Below are positions 9,076 through 16,755 of a stretch of 39,380 nt of DNA, one piece after another; within the stretch, counting starts at the first letter, position 1, and each line of letters opens with the position of its first letter. Origin of the DNA: Acidobacteriota bacterium (lineage in GTDB: Bacteria > Acidobacteriota > Terriglobia > Bryobacterales > Bryobacteraceae); assembly GCA_026394075.1 (NCBI GenBank), contig JAPKYX010000215.1:1-39380 (forward strand). Reading direction: 5' to 3'. The position numbers and the translations under genes are program-made. The notes below the pieces were generated by a model, which worked only from the letters and a program-made list of their open reading frames with translations, was not told where the DNA came from and ran no database searches.

Positions 9076-9939
9076 ATGCGGAAACCAGCTTTGCTCGTCG
9101 GCCTTGTTCTCATTTCAGCTTCCCAGATATGGGCCTGGGGCGACCAAGGGCATGAGCTGATCGGCAAAGTGGCGCAAGACCGGCTGGCGGGCACCAAGGC
9201 GCTAACGATCATCCAGAAGTGGTTTGGCGGCACCGTGGCAATGGACAAGCTGGCCACTTGCGCGGACAACATCCGTGGTGGGCAGCGCAGTGGCAACATC
9301 CGTCCCGATTGCGTCCTGACGGCGGCGGAATTGAAAGCCCTGCCGCCCACCGACAACTGGCATCACATCAACCTGTTGGTGCCGCCGGTAGTCGGCCAGT
9401 CTCCCGCCAAACAGTTGGAAGCCGCCGCCAAGGTGTCGCCGCCGCGCGCGGTGGCAAAGATCGAGGAAGTGATCAAGCAGTTGGGCAACAAGAAGCTCAC
9501 CGATCACCAGCGCGCCATTGCGCTGATGTGGCTGCTCCACTTTGGGGGTGATATCCATCAGCCACTGCACGCCGCCGCCCGCAACAATGACAAAGGCGGC
9601 AACGACGTCACAGTCAGTCTGGTACCCGGTGCCCGCGGCCTGAACTTGCACAGCGTCTGGGATTCCACCATCCTGCGTAGCATTCCGGATCCCGAGGGCA
9701 AGGTGAAGGCCGCCATTACGCCCGCCATGGCCGCCGCGCTGAAGCCATCCGATTGGGCCTTTGAATCGTGGGCCTTGGCCCAAAATGTGGTCTACAAGGG
9801 CGTTCGGGTACCGGCCAACAAGGATGATGTGGTGCAACTCACCCAGCAATACATCACCGACGGCCAGCCCGTCGTGGTCCAGCGCCTGGCCCAAGCCGGC
9901 GTGCGGTTGGCCGAGATCATCAAGAAGAACGTGAAGTAG
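9076..9939 (+). CDS. S1/P1-type secreted nuclease
   Basis: A 287-residue exported zinc nuclease. The signal peptide is cut so that the mature chain begins with Trp (A20/W21-G-D-Q-G-H), which fits this family because the N-terminal Trp itself coordinates zinc. Other trinuclear-zinc motifs are present: CADNIR, DNWHHINL, LLHFGGDIHQPLHAA, NDKGGND and LHSVWD. S1/P1 enzymes cut single-stranded DNA and RNA and have 3'-nucleotidase activity. It is probably periplasmic or secreted, for nucleic-acid scavenging. TAGGAT 6 nt before the ATG suggests leaderless transcription; an AAGGAA run touches the ATG but is too close for normal Shine-Dalgarno pairing. Confidence 0.95.
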   Translation: MRKPALLVGLVLISASQIWAWGDQGHELIGKVAQDRLAGTKALTIIQKWFGGTVAMDKLATCADNIRGGQRSGNIRPDCVLTAAELKALPPTDNWHHINLLVPPVVGQSPAKQLEAAAKVSPPRAVAKIEEVIKQLGNKKLTDHQRAIALMWLLHFGGDIHQPLHAAARNNDKGGNDVTVSLVPGARGLNLHSVWDSTILRSIPDPEGKVKAAITPAMAAALKPSDWAFESWALAQNVVYKGVRVPANKDDVVQLTQQYITDGQPVVVQRLAQAGVRLAEIIKKNVK

Positions 9940-10261
9940 CGCCGGGACTTCGTGGCCCCAAGGGCAACGCGGTCCTGATGCACCATCCGTCGCCGGACCG
10001 CTTACAGTGCGGGTGTGCGAGGTTCCTCCTCCACTCCGGCGGCTTCCTGAGCAGGCGGTCCCCCGGCAACGCCTCTGACTGACGATCCGCGCGGTTCGGC
10101 CGATTCTCGCCCCTAATCGCCCCTATATCGATCGACATTGGTATATAATTATATTGTTCCTTTTTTCATATAGATACAGATTATCCAGGAGATCGGTTCT
10201 GATTATTCTCTTGACCTCATCAGCCGAATCATACTAATGTCGATCTAGATTGACTGTTTGC
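9940..10261. other. 322-bp intergenic region with AT-rich promoter island
   Basis: There is no credible gene. The left half is GC-rich. From ~10131 the DNA turns sharply AT-rich, unlike the rest of the window. It contains a perfect 12-bp palindrome ATATAATTATAT (10143-10154), a poly-T run, and TTGACC (10211-10216), which could be a -35 for the downstream haem-protein operon with TACTAA or CTAATG as -10. Confidence 0.6.
10131..10244. repeat. 14-bp inverted repeat bracketing the AT-rich island
   Basis: ATCGACATTGGTAT (10131-10144) and ATACTAATGTCGAT (10231-10244) are inverted copies with 13/14 match, enclosing 86 bp of AT-rich DNA. They could be two operator half-sites of a DNA-looping regulator or termini of a small non-autonomous element. 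Confidence 0.7.
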
Positions 10262-11671
10262 ATGAAAAGCCTCGCTCTCGTTCTCGGCTTCGCTTCCCTT
10301 CCCGGGGTGGGGGCAGCACAAGATGGAAGCGTCAGCGTACGAACCAACGGGGGCGGCGCGGCTCCGCCCGTGGTGGTGAAGAACCAAGGCTTCCTGCCGT
10401 TTGGCGATGCGCCCATCAACTACCGCACTTCGAAAACGCTGGGTGACCAGATCACGCAGTTGAACCGGCAGTTGGAGCAGGGCAAGGCGCAACTGGAGTA
10501 TGAGCCGCAGCATGGCTATCTGAAGTCGGTCCTGAAGCTGTTGGGCGTGCCGGAGAACTCGCAGACGTTGGTGTTTTCGAAGACCAGCTTGCAGTTTCAG
10601 CACATCGGGCCCAAGACCCCGCGAGCGCTCTATTTCAACGACAACGTCTACGTCGGCCAGGTCCAGAACGCCAAATCACTGGAGCTGATCGCCTTTGATG
10701 CCACGCAGGGAGCCGTTTTCTATGTCCTGGGCGAGCAAAAGGTGGAGCAGCCGCGGTTTGAGCGGGCGCAACTGGATTGCGTGCAATGCCACATCGCCGC
10801 CGGGACGCGCCGGATTCCGGGCGTGGTGGTCCGCTCTGTTTTGACCTCAGCCGCCGGTAACCCCAAGGGCGGCGCGCCGCTCTACACCATGGGTCACGAG
10901 ACGCCGCTCGAAGATCGCTGGGGTGGCTGGTATGTCACCGGATCGGCCCTTGCACAGAAGCACATCGGCAACTACCAGGGGCCGAACGGCACTGGTGGCT
11001 TCGGGGAAAATCTACCGCAACTGGGCGGCCTGATCGACACCAGCCGTTACCTCACTCCACACAGCGACATCGTGGCGCACCTGGTGCTGGCCCACCAGAC
11101 GCAGATGCATAACTTTGTGACCGAAACCAACTACCGCTACCGCCTGGGCCTGCACGCCGATCAACTGCAGGCGACGAAAGAAGGCGTGGCGCTGAAGGGT
11201 CCTTCTGAGAACACGCGGCTCCAATATGAAGCGTCAGCCGAGGCGACGCTCCGCTATCTGCTGTTCAGTAACGAGGTAGCGTTGCCCGCGCCGGTGGAGG
11301 GCAGCTCCCGCTTTGCGGCGGAGTTCGCGGCGCTGGGGCCGAAGGATCGCCAGGGCCGTTCTCTGCGTGACTTTGACCTGAACAAGCGCATATTCAAGTT
11401 TCCCTGCAGTTATCTCATTTATTCTGACGCCTTTGATGCCTTACCGGGACCAGCCCGGGACTACATTCTCAGGCGCCTGTTTGAAGTGCTGACCGGACGG
11501 GATCAGAGCGAAGATTTCGCCACGTTGACCCCGGAGGTTCGTCGCGGAATCCTCGAAATTCTGGTGGACACCAAGCCCGGGTTACCAGACGATTGGGCCC
11601 GATATCTGAAGTCGAACCCCTTGTCAGCCACCATTCCGCCGGCCCAAGCGTCGGCACAACTGAAACGTTAG
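10262..11671 (+). CDS. Exported monohaem c-type protein of unknown function
   Basis: A 469-residue protein starting at ATG 10262 with a clear signal peptide (MKSLALVLGFASLPGVGAAQ); TTG 10250 is an alternative start. A single haem c motif, CVQCH, is at residues 173-177. The region around it (RALYFNDNVYVGQ, LELIAFDATQGAVFYVLGEQ, GVVVRSVLTSAAGNPKGGAP) does not match a family I can name. The C-terminal half is helical and rich in His and Tyr (HLVLAHQTQMHNFVTETNY). Other cysteines are few. It is presumably periplasmic and redox-active. A TlpA-like gene follows after 21 bp, so the two form an operon; the thioredoxin may service the haem cysteines or share a pathway. The AT-rich island upstream is its likely promoter. 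Confidence 0.75.
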   Translation: MKSLALVLGFASLPGVGAAQDGSVSVRTNGGGAAPPVVVKNQGFLPFGDAPINYRTSKTLGDQITQLNRQLEQGKAQLEYEPQHGYLKSVLKLLGVPENSQTLVFSKTSLQFQHIGPKTPRALYFNDNVYVGQVQNAKSLELIAFDATQGAVFYVLGEQKVEQPRFERAQLDCVQCHIAAGTRRIPGVVVRSVLTSAAGNPKGGAPLYTMGHETPLEDRWGGWYVTGSALAQKHIGNYQGPNGTGGFGENLPQLGGLIDTSRYLTPHSDIVAHLVLAHQTQMHNFVTETNYRYRLGLHADQLQATKEGVALKGPSENTRLQYEASAEATLRYLLFSNEVALPAPVEGSSRFAAEFAALGPKDRQGRSLRDFDLNKRIFKFPCSYLIYSDAFDALPGPARDYILRRLFEVLTGRDQSEDFATLTPEVRRGILEILVDTKPGLPDDWARYLKSNPLSATIPPAQASAQLKR

Positions 11672-11692
11672 AAGAAAGAAGGAACTGATAGC

Positions 11693-13036
11693 ATGCAGAT
11701 CTTTACCCGATCAATGGCATTCGCGGCCAGCCTGGCGCTGGGCGCACTCAGCGCCTCCGCCGGTGAGAACCTGGCCGGACGCTGGTCGGCGACGCTGAAG
11801 TCGTCGGCCAACAACGTTGAGATTCCCTTCCGGCTCGACATCTCCCAGAACGGAGATCAAGTGGTGGGCACGCTGTGGAACGGCCGTGACCCCAAGACTA
11901 CTTCGAGCGCGAAGATCGAAGGCGGCAAGGTGGTGCTGAACTATGAGCACTATCTCACCTCCATCCAGGCCGAACTGAAGGATGGCGAACTAGTGGGCGA
12001 GATCATCTCGCTGCGCAAGACCACCCGGCCCACCGGCCCGTTGGGCAACCAAGCCTACGCTGGCACCGAAGCCCGGGACCGCGTCTACCAGACCGTTCCC
12101 ACCACTGCATTCAACGCCAAGCGCTACCAGGCACCGACCGCGCAAGCCGTGGCCGACGCTCCGCAGATCGGTGGCGTCTGGGAAGTGGCTCAGGACACGC
12201 CCAAGGGTGAGAAGGCGTGGCGCTTGATCGTGGAGCAGAAGGGCGCGGAAATTCTCGCGACCATTCTGCGAATCGACGGCGACACCGGCGGCTTGACCGG
12301 TGAATGGAAGGACGGCAAGTTCGTGGCCAGCCACTACGATGGCTCGCGCCCGGGCCGCGTCGAGCTTTTGCCGCAAGCGGATGGCAGCCTGACTGTCAAG
12401 CTGAACGCCGTGCCGCGCATTGTTGAACTGACGGCCTACCGGCCAGAAGTGGCTCGCGCCAAGGGTCTGCCGGAGCCGGCCAACTTCCTGACACACACCA
12501 CTGTTCGCGACCCCAACGAAGTGTTCACCTACAGCTTCCCCGACGTCAACGGCAAGATCATCACCAACGATGATCCGATCGTCAAGGGCAAAGTGGTGAT
12601 CGCGGTGGTCACCGGCACCTGGTGCCCCAATTGCCACGATGAAGCGCAGTATCTGGTCCAGCTCCAGAAGAAGTACGGCGACCAGGGCCTGCAGATCATC
12701 GCGCTCGACTTCGAGGAAGAGGATCAGCTGAAGACCCTCACCCGGGTGAAGTCCTTCGTGAAGAAGTACGGCGTGCCGTACCCCTATCTGATCGCGGGCA
12801 CGCCGCAGGAGATGTGGGATAAGGTGCCGCAGGCGGTGAACCTCAACACCTGGCCCGCCACCTTCTTTGTGGGCCGCGACGGTAAGGTGAAGGCGGTTCA
12901 CTCCGGCTTCGCTGCTCCGGCCAGTGGTCCGTACCACATCGCCCTGAAGGAAGAGTTCACCTCGATCATCGAAGGGCTCCTGAAGAAGCCCGCGACGGGT
13001 GAGGGTGTTTCTTCCGCAGGTGGCGATCTCCAGTAA
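11693..13036 (+). CDS. TlpA-like thioredoxin fused to a duplicated beta-rich N-terminal domain
   Basis: A 447-residue exported protein (signal peptide MQIFTRSMAFAASLALGALSASA). A good ribosome site (AGAAGGAA) precedes ATG 11693. The last ~170 residues are a thioredoxin fold of the TlpA/AhpC-TSA type with a redox CPNC motif at 311-314 (GTWCPNCHDE), LQIIALDFEE and the cis-Pro strand NTWPATFFVGRDGKV. The first ~240 residues appear to be two copies of one beta-rich module: GRWSATL ... IPFRLDISQNGDQVVGTLW and GVWEVAQ ... WRLIVEQKGAEILATILR. TlpA proteins reduce disulfides in the periplasm, often for cytochrome maturation, which fits the haem-protein gene 21 bp upstream. A perfect hairpin terminates the operon. 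Confidence 0.85.
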   Translation: MQIFTRSMAFAASLALGALSASAGENLAGRWSATLKSSANNVEIPFRLDISQNGDQVVGTLWNGRDPKTTSSAKIEGGKVVLNYEHYLTSIQAELKDGELVGEIISLRKTTRPTGPLGNQAYAGTEARDRVYQTVPTTAFNAKRYQAPTAQAVADAPQIGGVWEVAQDTPKGEKAWRLIVEQKGAEILATILRIDGDTGGLTGEWKDGKFVASHYDGSRPGRVELLPQADGSLTVKLNAVPRIVELTAYRPEVARAKGLPEPANFLTHTTVRDPNEVFTYSFPDVNGKIITNDDPIVKGKVVIAVVTGTWCPNCHDEAQYLVQLQKKYGDQGLQIIALDFEEEDQLKTLTRVKSFVKKYGVPYPYLIAGTPQEMWDKVPQAVNLNTWPATFFVGRDGKVKAVHSGFAAPASGPYHIALKEEFTSIIEGLLKKPATGEGVSSAGGDLQ

Positions 13037-13062
13037 CTCGGCGACTGGCCGTACTCTGCGAA

Positions 13063-13105
13063 CCGCCGGCCTGCTGCTGATCACGCGATCGCAGCAGGCC
13101 GGCGG
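13063..13105 (+). terminator. Strong hairpin terminator after tlpA-like gene
   Basis: A perfect 15-bp stem (13063-13077 with 13091-13105), extendable by GATC/GATC inside the loop. The following bases are only moderately T-rich (ATGATTTCTTGTTG), so termination may be partly stem-driven. Confidence 0.75.
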
Positions 13106-13137
13106 ATGATTTCTTGTTGTGAAGCCTCAGTCCTACT

Positions 13138-13821
13138 ATGCTCTCTGCCCATCTTCTTCTCGCGTCCCTCTCCTTGCTGGCCAGCCCGTCGACTCTGGCG
13201 CAGACCGCCAGCACGCCGCCCGAATCGAACCTGCGCATCCGTTGTGACCTGCCCGCGCGGTTGGAGATCGACGGCGCGGACGCGGGTCTGCTGGAGTCTG
13301 GAGCCTGGAAGCAACTTCAGCTAACGCCCGGAGAGCATCAGATCCAGGTCAGACCGCAGACGGGAAGTGGCCTATGGAAGCGTACCGTTCTGGTTTCTTC
13401 GGCCTTGCCCACGCAGCTCGACATTCCCCTCCGCACGGCCCTGCTGCGCGAAGAAGTGGCCCGCTTGGGCTACTGGCACGACAGCAGCACCAACTTGATT
13501 TGGGCCGCCGCCGATAGCGGCTCCGGGGTCACCGTGAGCCAAGCCCGGTCCTTCTGCCGGAACCTTGCGGCGGGTGGCTTTCAGGATTGGCGTCTACCGG
13601 AGATCAACGAGCTGCAGACGCTGTTCGGCGGACCTGCAGACGAGCGAGGTTTCCGTGTGGTGGCACCGCTGAAGTTGACCGGCTGGTCCTGGAGCACGAC
13701 GCAGGGTCAAGAGCCGGCCGAAAACTGGACGCTCGATCTGGGCGATGGCGCGCGGGCCTCCGTCGCCGCTGGAGATGCTGGCCTGAATCGGGCCCTGTGC
13801 GTGCGCAGCCCGTCGCATTAA
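13138..13821 (+). CDS. DUF1566 (Lcl-C-terminal-like) exported protein
   Basis: A 227-residue protein with a signal peptide (MLSAHLLLASLSLLASPSTLAQ). Residues ~30-100 form a PEGA-like surface domain (LRIRCDLPARLEIDGADAG, LTPGEHQIQVRP). Residues ~110-225 are a DUF1566 domain: YWHDSSTNLIWAA, ARSFCRNLAAGGFQDWRLP, INELQTLF and the terminal ALCVRSPS, with a pair of cysteines likely to form a disulfide. DUF1566 domains are found on bacterial surface and sulfatase-activating-enzyme-like proteins, and their exact function is not settled. It follows the tlpA terminator, so it has its own transcription. No enzymatic residues can be assigned. Confidence 0.85.
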   Translation: MLSAHLLLASLSLLASPSTLAQTASTPPESNLRIRCDLPARLEIDGADAGLLESGAWKQLQLTPGEHQIQVRPQTGSGLWKRTVLVSSALPTQLDIPLRTALLREEVARLGYWHDSSTNLIWAAADSGSGVTVSQARSFCRNLAAGGFQDWRLPEINELQTLFGGPADERGFRVVAPLKLTGWSWSTTQGQEPAENWTLDLGDGARASVAAGDAGLNRALCVRSPSH

Positions 13822-13890
13822 ACGCTGACACGGCTACCCGAGGGCTTTCGCCGACCGGCCGGAGAGACTTGGCCGGGGGTTGCGCTCAAC

Positions 13891-14215
13891 CTAGTTGACG
13901 CGCAGCGCGTGCTTTTTCAGGTCTTCCAGCGTCACGTACTCCAGCGCCGCTTCATGCGTGCATTCCAGAATCACCGGCGCCGCAAAGCCCGCGTCCATCG
14001 CCTGCTTCCAACGGCCCGCGCAAACACACCAGCGGTCACCCGTTGCCGCTGGCGTAGCTGAAGGAGAGAAACTCCTGTGTCACCTGCGTGCAGATGGTGT
14101 GGGACCCGCCGTCTTCATCGCTTGTGTTGCAGCAGCCGTCGCGAAAGAAGCCGGTCTTGGGATCGTGGGAACAGGGGATCAGCTTGCCGCCGAGAACGTT
14201 GCGTGAAGGATGCAT
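13891..14215 (-). pseudogene. DUF2237 family protein, broken by small deletion
   Basis: From ATG 14215 the minus strand reads 59 codons (RNVLGGKLIPCSHDPKTGFF, then RDGCCNT, GSHTICTQVTQEFLSFS) to an in-frame TGA at 14038-14036. These are the signature of the DUF2237 family, small cysteine-rich proteins of unknown function. The conserved C-terminal half (GDRWCVCAGRWKQAMDAG, ILECTHEAALEYV) continues in another frame from ~14040 to the TAG at 13891. The family segment between GN and GDRW, about 15-18 residues from memory, is missing, so the lesion is an out-of-frame deletion near 14038-14046. Both halves are otherwise well conserved. It lies 24 bp downstream of queG and was probably co-transcribed, although a GAGAAT hexamer sits 6 nt before the ATG. 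Confidence 0.85.
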
Positions 14216-14239
14216 GACGTTATTCTCGCAGAGCCTCTG

Positions 14240-15310
14240 CTATTCCGGCAAAGCTTCGGCAGTTTGACGGAGCGCCCACCGCGCATGCTCCCGCACCTCC
14301 GGATCGGCGTGTTGTGCCAGTTGCTCCAGCACCGGCTGATACTCGCGGCGCGGAGCATTGCCCATGGCGGTGCAGACGTTGCGCAGGAAGCCGCGATACT
14401 TTGCCCGCCACACCGGCGTCTGGCGGAAGAGGGCACGGAACTGCTCTTCCGTCAGCGCGGCCATTTGTTCGAGCGGCGGCGCGAACGTCCGCGGCTGGAA
14501 CTCCTCCGCCGCCGTGCGAGGCGCGCGCCGGTTCCAGGGGCAGACATCCTGGCAGATGTCGCATCCAAAGACGTGTGTGCCGAAGGCCGCGCGCAGCGGC
14601 TCCGGCGTCGCCTCGCGAGATTCGATGGTGTGATAGCTGATGCAGAGCCCGGCATCCAGTTCCCAGGCGGGCGTGGCTTGCCCGGTGGGCACAATCGCGC
14701 TGGTGGGGCACGCATCGATGCAGCGCGTGCAGGAGCCGCAACGGTCCGGAGGCGGAGCATCAGCGGGCAGCTCAACCGAGAGCAGCATCGCGCCCAGGAA
14801 GAACCAGGAGCCCTGCCCCTGGTTGATTAGGCAAGTATTCTTGCCGATCCAACCCAGGCCAGCCGCGCGGGCATAGTCGCGTTCCAGCAATGGCGCGGTA
14901 TCGACGCAGATGCGATACGCAATGCCCGGCGGCAGACGCGTGGCCAACTGCTCAAAGCGGGCGCGGAGAACATCGTGATAATCCGCGCCCCAGGCATAGC
15001 GCGAGATCCAGGCGCGCGTCGGGTCGTCGAGGGTTCCGATGGATGGCTCCGGTGAGTTGTAGAGCACGCCCGCCATCAGGATGGATTGGGCGGAGGGCAG
15101 CAGATGGCGAGGGTCCCGCCGCGCGTCCATGCGGTGATCGGTAAGATACGTCATGCCGGCTGCGCGGCCGCGCTGCACCCACTGCTCGAACAATTCGAAT
15201 TGCGGCAGCGGTAATGCCGCGGTGATCCCCACCAGATCGAAGCCGCATTCACGCGCCCATCGGGTGAGATCTTCGCGGGTGAGACTGGTCGATGTCAACG
15301 CTTCCGCCAC
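14240..15310 (-). CDS. queG: Epoxyqueuosine reductase QueG
   Basis: A 356-residue enzyme for the last step of queuosine synthesis in tRNA: reduction of epoxyqueuosine at the wobble position using cobalamin and two [4Fe-4S] clusters. The cluster ligands are CGSCTRCIDACP and CDICQDVCPWNRR. The catalytic-domain signatures RYAWGADYHDVLR, RICVDTAPLLERDYA and LGWIGKNTCLI are present. The C-terminal HEAT-like repeats (LEQLAQHADPEVREHARWAL) bind tRNA. The GTG start at 15310 gives MAEALTSTSLTREDLTRWAR; TTG 15298 is possible. Length is normal. It heads a minus-strand unit with the broken DUF2237 gene and follows the DUF1080 gene by 25 bp. Confidence 0.95.
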   Translation of the reverse strand: MAEALTSTSLTREDLTRWARECGFDLVGITAALPLPQFELFEQWVQRGRAAGMTYLTDHRMDARRDPRHLLPSAQSILMAGVLYNSPEPSIGTLDDPTRAWISRYAWGADYHDVLRARFEQLATRLPPGIAYRICVDTAPLLERDYARAAGLGWIGKNTCLINQGQGSWFFLGAMLLSVELPADAPPPDRCGSCTRCIDACPTSAIVPTGQATPAWELDAGLCISYHTIESREATPEPLRAAFGTHVFGCDICQDVCPWNRRAPRTAAEEFQPRTFAPPLEQMAALTEEQFRALFRQTPVWRAKYRGFLRNVCTAMGNAPRREYQPVLEQLAQHADPEVREHARWALRQTAEALPE

Positions 15311-15335
15311 TTGAGCTTCAGCGTAACAGCGCGCG

Positions 15336-16253
15336 CTACCGATTTAGCTCACGGATGCGGATCTCGCGGAACCAGACTTCGGATTTATGCGCCTGCAACT
15401 CCAGGTACCCGGCGTTCTTTTCGGCAAAGCCGTCTATGGCGGCGAACTTGCTCGCGGCCACCGCGGCGCGCAGGGCGGGCGAGCCCAGTTCGTACTCCAC
15501 CACTTTCTCGCCATTCAACCAATGCTCCACGTGGTTGCCGTCCACCAGGATCCGGCTCTCATTAAACTCACCCATCGGCTTGGGCTGCGCGCGGTGAGGC
15601 GCAAGCAGATCGTAGAGGCCGGCGGTTAACTGGTTGGGCCGCAGCTTACCGCCCTGGTAGATGTAGCCTTCGTCGTCGATCATTTGATACTCAAAGCCCA
15701 GCGGGTGCTGCATGAAGCGTTCGTACGCGTTCCAGGATGACGCGAAGAAGACCGGTGGCGCCAGCGCCATCAGCCCCGCCACTAGATAGCCCACGCGCCG
15801 CCCCCAAAGCTGCCGCGCGAACCAAGCTTTGCGCCAGCAGACGAAGAACAGCACGAGCGCGCCCAGCCCCAATGGCACCACCCTGGTCAGCCCCTGACGC
15901 AGCGTTTTCCAGAATTCTTCATTCACGCGCCCGGGTACGGCCAGGTACTTCACGCCGGAGTTGCCCATCGGGGGAATCCGCCACACGAAGACCAGCTCAA
16001 AATCGCGGTACTGGCGCTGCGAGAACAGCGAATGCTGGGTAGTCCGAGTGGCGTGCAGACAACCGGCATCCACATTCCATTCATTGGACGGGAAAGGTTG
16101 GCCGACGCCGGCCGTCCAGTGGCTGGTGTCACGCCCGTCAAACAAGGTTTGCCAGGTGGAGCCGGCCGTGGGCGCGAGGGATTGGGCCAGGCACGAGGGG
16201 ACAAGGGCCAAGCCCAGAAAGAGGAGAACGGTGGCGGAACGGGAGATCTTCAA
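15336..16253 (-). CDS. DUF1080 protein with an inserted transmembrane hairpin
   Basis: The TTG start at 16253 gives a clean signal sequence (MKISRSATVLLFLGLALVPS) and 305 residues; the longer upstream frame has no protein character. DUF1080 (3-keto-disaccharide hydrolase, a concanavalin-like jelly roll) is evident: WQTLFDGRDTSHWTAG, YRDFELVFVWRIPPMGNSGV, then LGFEYQMIDDEGY, LYDLLAPHRAQPKPMGEFNE, HVEHWLNGEKVVEYELG and VWFREIRIREL. Between PMGNSGVKY (~102) and GFEYQ (~186), about 80 residues are inserted with two hydrophobic helices (~122-140 and ~154-172) joined by an Arg/Trp-rich loop. In ordinary members these blocks are nearly continuous. The protein is probably envelope-anchored; relatives act on sugars, but activity here is unproven. 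Confidence 0.82.
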   Translation of the reverse strand: MKISRSATVLLFLGLALVPSCLAQSLAPTAGSTWQTLFDGRDTSHWTAGVGQPFPSNEWNVDAGCLHATRTTQHSLFSQRQYRDFELVFVWRIPPMGNSGVKYLAVPGRVNEEFWKTLRQGLTRVVPLGLGALVLFFVCWRKAWFARQLWGRRVGYLVAGLMALAPPVFFASSWNAYERFMQHPLGFEYQMIDDEGYIYQGGKLRPNQLTAGLYDLLAPHRAQPKPMGEFNESRILVDGNHVEHWLNGEKVVEYELGSPALRAAVAASKFAAIDGFAEKNAGYLELQAHKSEVWFREIRIRELNR

Positions 16254-16318
16254 TTCAACGGTACTGTAGCGCAGCCCGGCCCGCTGTGTACAAAGTCGCC
16301 GATTGAGGCCGCCTGCCG

Positions 16319-16693
16319 CTAGTGCTGCGCGATACTCAACACGTTGCCGTCCGGGTCCTTGAAAAAGGCCACCTTGGCCGTACGATCGGGCGCGGTCCAA
16401 ATACCCAGCTCATCCTGCTCCAGGAATGGGTAGCGCTCAAGCGTGACACCTGCGTTCTTCAGTTCCATCGCGGCGGCCGCGATGTCAGCCACTTCCCAGC
16501 CGAGCACGGCATGCTCCGACGGCTTGTGCCCCGGCAGAATCGTCACCCGCAACGTGGTGCCGTGGGCGTCAAACACGACGGCAAAAGGATCCTGGCTGAC
16601 ATACTTTAGCCCGAGCGTCTCGCCATAAAACTTCTTGGCACGCTCCGCGTCAGGAGTAAAGACAAAGGCAACAAGAGGGCTGGTTCCAAGCAT
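16319..16693 (-). CDS. VOC (glyoxalase/bleomycin-resistance fold) family protein
   Basis: A 124-residue single vicinal-oxygen-chelate domain: VAFVFTPDAERAKKFYGETL, GLKYVSQDPFAVVFDAHGT, YPFLEQDELGIWTAPD and the terminal KVAFFKDPDGNVLSIAQ. Members bind a divalent metal and act as isomerases, dioxygenases or drug-binding proteins; too few specific residues are visible to choose. It is cytoplasmic. TAGCAT lies 6 nt before the ATG, consistent with a leaderless transcript, so it is probably expressed alone rather than with the dipeptidase upstream. Confidence 0.9.
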   Translation of the reverse strand: MLGTSPLVAFVFTPDAERAKKFYGETLGLKYVSQDPFAVVFDAHGTTLRVTILPGHKPSEHAVLGWEVADIAAAAMELKNAGVTLERYPFLEQDELGIWTAPDRTAKVAFFKDPDGNVLSIAQH

Positions 16694-16699
16694 GGGGAC

Positions 16700-16705
16700 A
16701 TGCTA
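16700..16705 (-). promoter_or_regulatory. -10 hexamer TAGCAT, leaderless start for VOC gene
   Basis: On the minus strand TAGCAT is followed by 6 nt (GTCCCC) and ATG at 16693. No Shine-Dalgarno sequence is present. Confidence 0.5.
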
Positions 16706-16755
16706 CCAGCTATGAAGAGCCAGCCGTGCTAGGTTGCTACCGATTTGTATCGCTG

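Noticed and set aside
14036-14215. In-frame TGA in the DUF2237 gene read as selenocysteine or programmed recoding
   Set aside because: The conserved continuation is in a different frame and a family segment is missing, so a deletion explains it better; no SECIS-like hairpin was seen.
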